The notes under the pieces: generated by a model
Told to the model about the DNA's origin: nothing
The model's input: only the letters and a program-made list of their open reading frames with translations
Databases searched by the model: none
Shown: positions 20,428 to 28,052 of the stretch, piece after piece
Layout of the letters: every line of letters starts with the position of its first letter
Numbering within the stretch: the stretch's first letter is position 1
Translations under genes and position numbers: made by a program
Source of the DNA: Balamuthia mandrillaris
Lineage: Eukaryota > Discosea > Longamoebia > Balamuthiidae
Direction of reading: 5' to 3'
Assembly (NCBI GenBank): GCA_031835245.1
Contig: JAVKOQ010000554.1
Coordinates: 1-28,052 of the forward strand
Length of the DNA stretch: 28,052 bases

Positions 20428-20634
20428 TTTATTCTGTTTTTAATTTTTTCAACCAACTGGCTCTCTCTTCCTCCTCCCTCCCTCCCTCCCTCTCTCCCTC
20501 TCTCCCTCCAACAATACCAACAAGTGACAAGACGAGGAGCCTCTCTTCTCTTTCTCTCTTCTCTCTCTTCTCTCTCTTATCTCTCTCTCCCTCTCTGTGA
20601 CATTTGCGTCGACAAAAAGTTCAAGTCGACATGA
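20428..20634. repeat. CT/CCT-rich intergenic tract between convergent PDHB and GSKIP genes
   Basis: The 207-bp spacer holds both 3' UTRs and is dominated by CTCTC/CCTC simple sequence from about 20461 to 20600. TTTATT at 20428-20433 is a possible minus-strand poly(A) signal for GSKIP, which would make the two 3' ends overlap. Confidence 0.7.
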
Positions 20635-21018
20635 TCACTCGTCCTGCGCACCAGTTTTGGCTTGGAGTTTTGCACAAAGGGAAGCGTGAAAGGCGTTGCG
20701 ATAGCCAGGGCTTACTTGCATCAATAATGCTTGCATGGACTCGTAGATCTGTTCTTCTTCTTCTGTCTCCACTCCATCCTTGTTTAAAATCTAACTCGCA
20801 GAAAGTAAGTTTTTGAAATAAGAATGCGTTTTTTTTTGAGGGATTACCCTGAAGCCACGAGTTGGAATGAGCTCAACGAGAAACGTGTTGTTCTCCAAGG
20901 TTCTAACGGTAACCCGGGACCGCAACTCGCTTGGTGCATCTTCCGAGACCCGGATAGAGTTCACACCAAAACTATGTTCCTCAATAACTTTCTCCAGTTC
21001 TTCCTCCACAAACTCCAT
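20635..21018 (-). CDS. GSKIP: GSK3-beta interaction protein (GSKIP) homologue
   Basis: A small adaptor of the GSKIP family; the human protein binds and restrains GSK3-beta and anchors PKA. Exons are 21018-20848 and 20790-20635, phase 0, giving 108 residues. The conserved core VNSIRVSEDAPSELRSRVTV with TLENNTFLVELIPTRGFR matches the family's beta sheet (V-x-I-x-VSE, T-x-E-x-x-x-hydrophobic-x-VEL, GFR). The second exon encodes QIYESMQALLMQVSPGYRNAF, matching the GSK3-binding helix of human GSKIP (YSLLDTLSPAYREAF). ATG 21018 is the start because the open frame above it is low-complexity intergenic sequence. It is shorter than human GSKIP (139 aa) at the N-terminus, where the PKA-anchoring helix lies, so PKA anchoring is doubtful. 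Confidence 0.88.
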
Positions 21019-21267
21019 TTTTCTTTTTTCTTTTTCTTTTCTTTGCAAAACACAAACTTTTTTTTTAACAAATGCAGAGAGCCGATAAAACCGACTTACA
21101 AATAAAAATAGAAACAACAACAACAAAGCATCCATCCATCCCTCTTCTCTCACCGTGAACGATATAATGGCTTCCTTGCTCTCAAAGGAAGAATTAAAAA
21201 AAAAGAAAGAGAAAAGAGAAAGGGAGATGGAGAAGAGAACATCAACCTTCCTTCCTGGCGCTAACTT
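21019..21267. other. Intergenic between RasGEF and GSKIP genes (same strand)
   Basis: 249 bp that should contain the RasGEF 3' UTR and GSKIP promoter. It holds A-rich and T-rich runs and a short CATC repeat (about 21130-21140). No gene was seen. Confidence 0.4.
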
Positions 21268-24072
21268 TCAAGCACGAAGGTTTGGCTGACTGGTCTCTCT
21301 GGAAGGCGAAGGTGAGATCCTCTTCCTGATGGCGGTGGCAGTGGTGGTGGATCCACGTTTGGGCTCAATGGCGTAGCTAAGGGCATAGAGTCGACCTTCC
21401 TCCAACTTTGGCAAAGAGAAGAGCAACCACTTTTGCACGTTGTGATCCTCCTCGAGTTTGTTGTTGTTATAGCCAGTCTTTTGGAACTTGGAGATAAGGC
21501 TGAGAGCACGATACACCTTCCTTTGCTTGTTGAAGTTGATCATGGTGCTTTGGCCGCTGGCATTGACTTTATTGGCATTGCCTTCCTCAATGAATGTCAA
21601 GTCTTGCATTATCAAACCCCTATTTTAGGAACAAAAAGTGTGAGAGAGAGCCGAAGAGAGCAGCATCGAGCGGGAAAGAGAGAGAGTACATGTAGGGAAT
21701 GGCAGGAGGATTGGTTTGAGCCAAGACTGAGCGGTAATTCTTGCAAGAGCCCTCCACGGAGAAGAGGGTATTAATCTCCTCTAAAGTGGCTTTGGCGTGT
21801 TGAGAAAGGGCTTGATGGGTCTTGCGGAGCCTGGCCAGAGCGCCATGGTTGAACCCAGAGCAAAACGCCTGAAGGATGTGAAAGTTATTCAGCTTGCGGA
21901 GTTCTTCAGCAATTGTGAGGAAGTATTCAAAAGCTCTGACTCTCTTTTTCAACTTCTGGAGGTTTACAAGAAGGTAAGTTTAGTATCACTGTACAAGATA
22001 AGATCCCATAAAATATATTTGTGCTTATGCAATACCTTTTGTATAAGAATGGAAGAGACAACTGCTTTGGAGACTTCATTGAAAAATTGGCAAATGGCTG
22101 TAAGATGTCTCTTCATATCTCCAAATAATTCACCTCTCTAAAACGTTATATTAGCAACATAGAGAGAGAGCGAGAGAGAGCGAGAGAGAGAGAGAAAAGA
22201 GCTAGAGAGAGAGAGAGAGAGAGGGAAGAACCTTAATTTCTTTAAACATGTTGAAGGTGATTAGAGTCAACTGTTGGGCAATGGCCTCTTCGCTAGCGTC
22301 GGGAATTTGGAAAACCGGATTATGCTCATCGAATAACTCTTCGTCTTCCACGTAATCCGCCTACCAAGAAAAAAAAATGGAGATAACGATAAGGAAAACT
22401 AGAAAGAAAAACTGAATAAAAAAATGTACCTCTGCATCAGGGTCGTGTTTCTCTGAAGGTCTAAAGTCCACAGGACATGAGAAGGAACGTGCTTTGCCTT
22501 CCATTATGTGAAAGACGTTAGCATACAAGCTCGCTGTTGCAGTGAAGGGTTTACAGCAAGAGAGACCGGGGCTTTTAATTTCATTGGTTGTTGAGACTGA
22601 TTGTTGAGCAGAAGTGAACTCTCCTTCCTGATTTTGTCATGAATTAGTCACAAAATGGAAGAAAGCTGAAAAGCGAAAGAGAGAGAAAATAATTACCATA
22701 GTCATCATCTTTTTGGTCTTACTGCAACTTTTAAGAGTTTCGATAAAACATTGACAAAGCAACGGATCTTCAAAGTCTTCCGGGTGTTCAGTCCCCCATA
22801 CACGGAACAAGAATAGAATGCGTTTCTCTTTGGGGCTGGCTTCCTCGCATCCTGCAAAGGCATTAAGGAGTCTTGCGAGAACCTCCTCCGATGAAGCAAA
22901 GTTTCGGTGTGTCGCAAAGAAGGCTTTAGTGAATTCCGGATCTAAATGCAAAGGACTCGTTTAGAAACAAAGCATAAGAAGATTAAAGAGAAGAAGGACA
23001 AGAAGAAGGAACCATATAATCTGGCATTGATCATGTGGTCAATTAAACCAGACAAAGTGCCAGCTTTAACCAGGCGAGTCTTCTTGTGCCTTTGTCCATC
23101 TTCGTTTTCATCATCCCTCTCAAACACAAGCTCTTTTTCGTCGTCCTCACTCTCGCCGGAATTTTCTTCTTCTTCTTCCTCGCTGGTCCCTTTTTCATTT
23201 TCGCTCTCGTGCTCACCTTCACTCTCACTCTGGCTTGGTTGTTGTGCATCCTCTTCTTTCTCTTGTTCCCCATCTTCCTTTTCTTCCTCTTTTCCCTTTC
23301 TGCGTTCGGCTGGCTTCTCTTCCTCCCTCCAAAGAGGTTTTCTTCTTCGCTCAGCAGCCGGTACAACGGATTCCACTCTTGCTTCCCAAAGTTGCAATAA
23401 GTTCAAGAATGGCAGCGACGAGGCATTCGCCAATCTCTCTCGAAAGGCCTTTTCCTCTTCTTTCTCCTTCTCCTTTTCTCTTTGTTTCTGTTGCTGTAGA
23501 GTTTCTTCTTTGTTAGCTGGAGTGTCCTCTCCTTGTTGCGGTCGAGCTTCCTCCTCTTTCTGCCGTTCTTCTCGCCCTCCTCCTGCTTGTTCTTCGTCTT
23601 TCTTTCCTTTCATGTGTTTGTTCCACTGCTTCTTCACTTGTTGCTGCAGAGTGATCCTCTCAAGAGAGCGTTGACTGCCCAGTCGTATCAACCGCAGTTT
23701 ACGTCGTGGCGTTTTGGCATTGCTGCTGCCTTCGTCGTCCTTTCCACTCCCGTCGTCCTCTTCCTTGATATTCGGGAGGGAGTTCTTTCGAACGGCAGAG
23801 AACGAGGAAGAGAAAGAGGAAGAAAACGAGGACGAGGAGGAGGGCTTGACCATCTCCCTCTTCTTCTCGATCCTGGGAAGCCTCCACGTGGGTAGCTCCA
23901 CACAAGCAGCACTGTTCCTCCTTCTAAACATGTTGCTGCTGCTGCTGTTGTGTTCCATCTTATGGGCCTTCCTGGTGGTCGTGACAGGGCTCCTCGTTGG
24001 GGTGGCAGCGGCGGCGCCAGCCGACATCATCATCAGTTCCGTTGCCGTTGACTTTGACGTGGGTGTTGTCAT
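21268..24072 (-). CDS. Ras guanine nucleotide exchange factor (RasGEF_N plus CDC25-type RasGEF)
   Basis: Activates a Ras-type GTPase by catalysing GDP release. Exons in transcript order are 24072-23013, 22941-22697, 22627-22430, 22360-22232, 22137-22036, 21955-21690 and 21619-21268; phases agree, 783 residues. Residues 1 to about 330 are disordered and highly charged, with Ser runs, Lys/Glu coiled-coil-like stretches and an acidic patch. RasGEF_N begins at VKAGTLSGLIDHMINARLYD and continues through FFATHRNFASSEEVLARLL. The catalytic domain starts near EAIAQQLTLITFNMFKEI and includes RHLTAICQFFNEVSKAVVSS, the block ending IAEELRKLNNFHILQAFCSG, NPPAIPYMGLIMQDLTFIEE and MINFNKQRKVYRAL. It closes with WLLFSLPKLEEGRLYALSYAI then EPK. 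No upstream signalling domain is recognised. Such RasGEFs are greatly expanded in amoebozoans (family knowledge). Confidence 0.93.
22160..22225 (+). repeat. Interrupted (GA)n microsatellite in RasGEF intron 4
   Basis: GA-rich simple sequence with CGAG interruptions fills most of the 94-nt intron 22138-22231 and ends 6 nt from the 5' splice site. It is CT-rich in the RasGEF transcript. Confidence 0.92.
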
Positions 24073-24670
24073 TTCGGTCTCTCTAATGTTTTTTTTATTC
24101 TCTCTCTTCGTTTATGTGTTTGCGGTGGTTGTGGTATGTGACCAAAAGAGATGGTTCGGCACGTTTTTGAGGGGGGTGTCTCTCCTACGCGTTTGTGTCC
24201 CTTCCCTCCGTATTTTTTTTATTTTTTTTTGTGTGGGGGTTGGGTTGGGGTGGGGGGTTGGGTGGTGGAGTACATGCGTTGTTCTCTCTCTCTCGTTCCT
24301 GTCATGCTTGTCATGGGCGCCAAATAGCAATCCTATCGCTGTCGTCCCCCATTTGTCGCTCCCATCTCTATCTTTTCTTTTCTTATTTTGTTTGGCATTT
24401 TTTCTTGTTTTTTTTTTGGGGATTTTTGTCGACAACAGCACGCGGGGTTTGTTGTGATGTACTTTGTTTGAGGCACTCCTGATGTCTAGAGTTGTCTAGC
24501 GTTGAATATAATGAGAAATATATTAATCAGTTGGACAAAATTTGTTAAAGAACGTTTCCACTTGAAATATAGTTGAGTTATGCAAGGCATGCAGGTATGC
24601 TTCATTGCTTTTTTTTTTATTGCTTTGCGCTTTTAGTGGCGGAGGAAACACAAGCTGACGAGGAAGAAGA
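24073..24670. promoter_or_regulatory. Divergent promoter region between RasGEF and DNase I-like genes
   Basis: The two genes start head-to-head 598 bp apart. The left half is T-rich and has a G-rich block at about 24234-24262. The right half is A/T-rich. The long plus-strand frame that enters from the RasGEF exon is antisense shadow and ends here without a family match. Confidence 0.5.
24234..24262 (+). other. Predicted G-quadruplex motif
   Basis: Five successive G runs (5, 3, 4, 6 and 3 G) separated by TT, TT, T and TT spacers satisfy the standard G3+N1-7 rule. It lies about 160 bp upstream of the RasGEF ATG, on the non-template side for the DNase gene. Folding is predicted from sequence only. 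Confidence 0.7.
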
Positions 24671-25807
24671 ATGGAATCGCGGTTCAGTCGGCCCAACAAC
24701 ACCGCCGGCCTCTTGCTGATGGGCTTGATGGCTCTTGCGCTCCTCTCGATGGCTGTGTTTGTCCATGGGGAGCCCTTCCGGTTAGGCAGCTTCAACATTC
24801 AGCAAATGGGAGACACCAAGGTCCGTTACCTATAATGGTTTTTTTTTACGATTGTTGTTGCAGACATTTTTTAAACCTCCCTTCTTCTTTTCTTCCACTC
24901 CATCTCCCTTCTCTGCACACAGATCCTTAGCGGCAGGGATGAAGTTGTGTACGTTACTCTTATATTTGTTTCTCGTCGCTTCTTTCTTTTTTAATTTTGT
25001 TTTTCAGGAACGTGATTGTTTCGACTTTGCTGCGTTTCGACATTATCTTCATTCAAGAGCTTCAGAACGGCCCCAATGACGCTTGCGGCCAATACACCGG
25101 GTATGCCTTCTTTACTTTTCGATTTTTGGTTCCCTATTTTATTGCTTTTCTTTCTTTATTGCTTTTCTTGTTTCTTTTTATCGGTAGTTCCTTTCTTCTG
25201 CTTTATGCTTTCTTCCTTCGTTCTTCTTCTTTTTAGCTCTTTCCTGTTTCTGTTTGTATTTGTTTGTTTTCTCCTCAGTTAACAATAATATGCATTACAT
25301 GCTATATTACTAATATAGGCCAGCCATATGCGCTTTACTGGCAGCGATGAACGAGCTCTCCGACACTCCCTACGGCCTGAACGTAGGCCCACGCGCCAAC
25401 GGCGTGGAGCAATACGCCATCCTCTACAAGGAGCACATCTTCTCCGTCGAGGAGTCCTTCCCTTACTCCCCTGCAGAGACCTTTGCCAGAACTCCCCAGG
25501 TGGTACTGATGAAGCACAAACCCTCCGGCAACCAGTTTTGGAGCATCAACATCCACACCCAGCCCACCAAAGCGAGAGAGGAAATACAGGCACTTACCGA
25601 CGTGGTTGCCAGCCTCTCCTTGGATGTTACTGACATGGTTGTTGTGTTGGGAGGTATGCTTGCTTGTTTTTTCTTCTTGCTTACAAGTTTTTTATTTGCT
25701 GACTTTAAACAAACACAAATAGATTTTAACTCTGATGGAAGTTACTTTAGCGAACGCAAGGGCTGGCCTTTGTTCTTTGCTGCCCTTGGGGACGGTTTGT
25801 TCTCTCG

Positions 25808-25848
<41 letters not shown>

Positions 25849-27015
25849 GTCGCTCTCTCCTTTCTCCTTATCATCTATGCTCTGCAAACATTGTGCTGAC
25901 AAAACACAACAAAAAAAGGATGGATGAACGCAATACACGACGATATGGACACAACGGTAGCTCACAGCGACAATACTTACGACCGGATCGTCCTTTCTCC
26001 TTCTTTGGCCGAAACCCTCATCTCCGACTCTGCTGCTGTATTCTACTATGACGATCCCTCGCAAGGAGGTTTCAGGTACTTATCCTCTCTTTCTCTCATC
26101 TCCATCTCCTTGTGTTTCACGCCTTTCTTTCTCGTATGTTTACTGACCGTTCTTTATCATCAGTATGAGCGCTATTCAGGAGGAGGGTTGTGCAAAGAAG
26201 TACATTTCTCAATGTCCAGCTACGGTCAACGAAGCCGCCAGCAAGGTATCCGATCACTATCCTGTGGAGGTCTTCCTTGACTTTGGAGGCTCCGCCGCCT
26301 CTTCCGGCTCATCCTCCAAGTCTAACGGTACTAACGATCATGACCATCAAAAACAAGAAGGAGAGGATGATGAGCACCACCAACAAAGTGGTTCGTTTCT
26401 TTCTTTTCTTTTTTTCATTTTATCTTCTTCCTTCCTTTCTTTTAACGTTTCCTGTTGTACAACGAAGAAACGGGCTCGCATGACGACCATAGCAACGAAA
26501 GTGAGGACGCATTGGGCGTAGGCGCCATCGCCGGCATCATTCTCTCCGTTCTCTTCGCTCTGGCCATTCTCTCCGCCGTAGCCGGCCTCGTGGCTCTTGT
26601 TTTACTTCGTCGCGCTCGACGAAGGCCGAGCGGTTACTCCCCGTATGCCTTTTACAAGAAAGGAGACAGAAACGACAGTATTGATGTGGAATATGCAATG
26701 CAAGAGCTTTTGGAGCAGGAGGAACCACCAGCATGGGCTGCTCGCTCCAACTCGGTTCATCGCACATACGTCCCTCCACCCTCCTCTCCTCCTCCTCCTC
26801 GCCCCGAAGAGATCTACGACCATGAGGACACTTCTTCGCGTGCTCCCATTTCTTCCTCCTCCTCCTCCTCCTCCTCCTCCCAAGAAGAGAGCTCAGCAGC
26901 CGTGACAACGAAAAAGAAAGTGGGAGGTGCAGGTGGGGGTGGTGCTGGCATCGGCTTTGGTGTTCCTCTCCCTCCTCTTCCGCAACACCGACAACAAAAC
27001 TACACTATGAATTAG
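24671..27015 (+). CDS. DNase I-like endonuclease with signal peptide and C-terminal transmembrane anchor
   Basis: A DNase I-family nuclease, probably in the secretory pathway, lysosome or plasma membrane. Exons are 24671-24820, 24923-24948, 25008-25100, 25319-25653, 25723-25794, 25919-26075, 26164-26390 and 26468-27015; phases agree, 535 residues. Residues 1-33 are a signal peptide (LLLMGLMALALLSMAVFVHG). Catalytic blocks are intact and in order: FNIQ (41-44), FIQEL with E76, INIHTQP with H169, LGDFNSDGS with D202, NTYDRIV with D247 and SDHYPVEV with H309. A Ser/Asp/His-rich linker follows, then a membrane helix at about 373-400 and RRARRR, giving a type I topology with the nuclease domain outside or in the lumen. 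The cytosolic tail of about 135 residues has Pro- and Ser-rich runs. AATAAA lies at 27031-27036. Exon 2 is only 26 nt long. Confidence 0.93.
25800..25857 (+). repeat. (CT)n microsatellite in DNase intron 5
   Basis: CT units with a few CTCG interruptions on the sense strand, beginning about 5 nt after the 5' splice site of the intron 25795-25918. Confidence 0.93.
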
Positions 27016-27086
27016 GATCTATAATTAAAAAATAAACACATTTAGAATAAAAGGCACGAAAGGGCGAAAGAAAAAGCAACAAGGTC

Positions 27087-28052
27087 ATGCAGGCAGAAGA
27101 ACGACAAACAACCCTCCCTCAGGTTTGATACATGTTACACACATGTTTGCATCCAATGAATTTTTATTATTCACTCTTGTGCTCTTTCGCTTGCTTCTTC
27201 TTCTTCATCTTTAAAAAAAAATAAAATAAAAATAAAATAGCATCCATTCACTGTATTATGGAAAGGCAGTCTTCACAGGATTGACTTGCCGGTCACGCCA
27301 CAACCTTCATTACTGGTTTGTCTCTCATCTTTCTTTCTCTCCCTTTTTTTTTATTACGTATTATCGTATCACGAAAATTGTTTTTATTTATTTTTTCCAA
27401 AAAAAAAAAGGAGTTACAAGAAGCTGTAGAAAAAGTGTGCTTGGTTGGAAAGAACTACCACTGCTCGCTCTCAAAGATCCTTTTTCAGGTATTCTTCTCT
27501 CTCTCTCTCTCTCTCTCTTTTCTAAAACAAATAAAAAGGAGATGTTATTTACTTGGAGACCGACAACGACTTGACCACGGCCGTCGCTTTGTACAAATCC
27601 CTGCATGCCGAACGTCCGTTGAAGTTGGTCGTTTTGAACGAGCCTATTTCCTCCGCCGAGCCATTTCAGGTTTGCTCCCTATCTGTAATTCTTATTTTTA
27701 TTTGTTATTTTATTTTATTATTTATTCTTATTTTTATTTATTTTTATTTTATTTTTTACTTTACTTTTTGTTGTGAAGTAAGAATGAAACTGATGTTTTA
27801 GTTTGTTTTTTTTTTTGAAAAACAGATGGCGGTGAAGATATACAAACATAGGGGCAAAAGAAAGGAGGAGATCCACCTCCGCCATCTTCACGTCCATTCG
27901 TTGAAAGACTTACAAGCGACGTTGAAGCAAGAGTTTTATCCTGAGGAAGCGCAGGAAGAGAAACAGGTCGAAACGGAAGAAGAGAAAGCCAAAGAAGAAG
28001 CGGCTTCGTTTCGATTAAACTGGATAGACAACAGAGGGGACGAGATAGAGCT
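27087..28052 (+). CDS. Tandem PB1-domain protein, 5' part (runs off the window)
   Basis: PB1 domains are ubiquitin-fold modules that form signalling scaffolds by basic-acidic pairing. Proposed exons are 27087-27122, 27241-27315, 27411-27488, 27539-27669 and 27826 to the window end. The start MQAEERQTTLPQ is followed by VLWKGSLHRIDLPVTP and LLELQEAVEKVC (PB1 strands 1-2 and helix 1), then GDVIYLETDNDLTTAVALYK and PLKLVVL (the acidic OPCA-type loop, helix 2 and last strand). Exon 5 starts a second PB1: VKIYKHRGKRKEEIHLRHL with basic residues, then an acidic insertion, then FRLNWIDNRGDEIEL. The first domain thus has an acidic face and the second both. Frame is not kept between exons 3 and 4 (see findings). 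The gene starts only 71 bp after the DNase stop. The partner and remaining domains are outside the window. Confidence 0.7.
27492..27518 (+). repeat. (CT)n microsatellite in PB1-gene intron 3
   Basis: About 11 CT units on the sense strand, starting within 8 nt of the proposed 5' splice site and filling half of a 50-nt intron. Confidence 0.9.

Noticed and set aside
22946-24457. Long plus-strand open frames rich in Ser, Phe and Leu
   Set aside because: They are antisense to RasGEF exon 1. Its Lys/Glu-rich codons read as Ser/Phe/Leu on the other strand. They show no family motifs, and the sense strand has clear RasGEF_N signal.
1-28052. Mobile elements, virus-like elements or CRISPR arrays
   Set aside because: I saw no transposase, reverse transcriptase, integrase, capsid-type frame, terminal repeat pair or regularly spaced direct repeats. 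Repeats here are simple microsatellites.

Overview
This window is nuclear DNA of a compact, intron-rich eukaryote. Nearly every gene is cut by short GT-AG introns, mostly 50-120 nt, with CTAAC/CTAAT-like branch sites. TAA, TAG and TGA all act as stops. There is a nuclear tRNA-Ser with a pol III terminator, and two genes for mitochondrial proteins (pyruvate dehydrogenase E1 beta and a COA5/PET191-like factor). An InsP3-receptor-type channel, a RasGEF, a PB1 protein, an NRAMP transporter and a secreted-type DNase I together suggest a free-living aerobic protist. An amoebozoan is my best guess, from gene content and intron style only.

Layout: 29-652 (+) is the last exon of an NRAMP metal transporter. 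1000-2339 (+) is a five-exon TMEM184/OST-alpha membrane protein. 2476-2557 (+) is tRNA-Ser(CGA). 2810-16335 (-) is one very large gene that I resolve into 42 exons encoding a 3,384-residue InsP3-receptor-like calcium release channel. 16735-17013 (+) is a small disordered protein. 17082-17351 (-) is the COA5 homologue. 17649-18350 (-) is a poly-serine, tail-anchored protein of unknown function. 18693-20427 (+) is PDH E1 beta. 20635-21018 (-) is a GSKIP homologue. 21268-24072 (-) is a RasGEF. 24671-27015 (+) is a membrane-anchored DNase I-like enzyme. From 27087 (+) to the window end is a tandem-PB1 protein.

I built the exon models by hand from reading frames, splice dinucleotides and family alignment from memory. 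The phases of all 42 exons of the channel join without a break (10,155 nt, divisible by three), as do those of TMEM184, PDH E1 beta, GSKIP, RasGEF and the DNase. That is strong internal support. The PB1 gene is the exception: one junction does not keep frame.

The genes do not form an operon-like set. Shared themes are calcium and Ras/GSK3/PB1 signalling and mitochondrial energy metabolism. The most unusual features are the channel's non-canonical selectivity filter, its cysteine-rich cytosolic insert and hydrophobic C-terminus, and a recurring arrangement in which introns carry CT-microsatellites on the sense strand close to the 5' splice site. I saw no CRISPR array, transposon or virus-like element.
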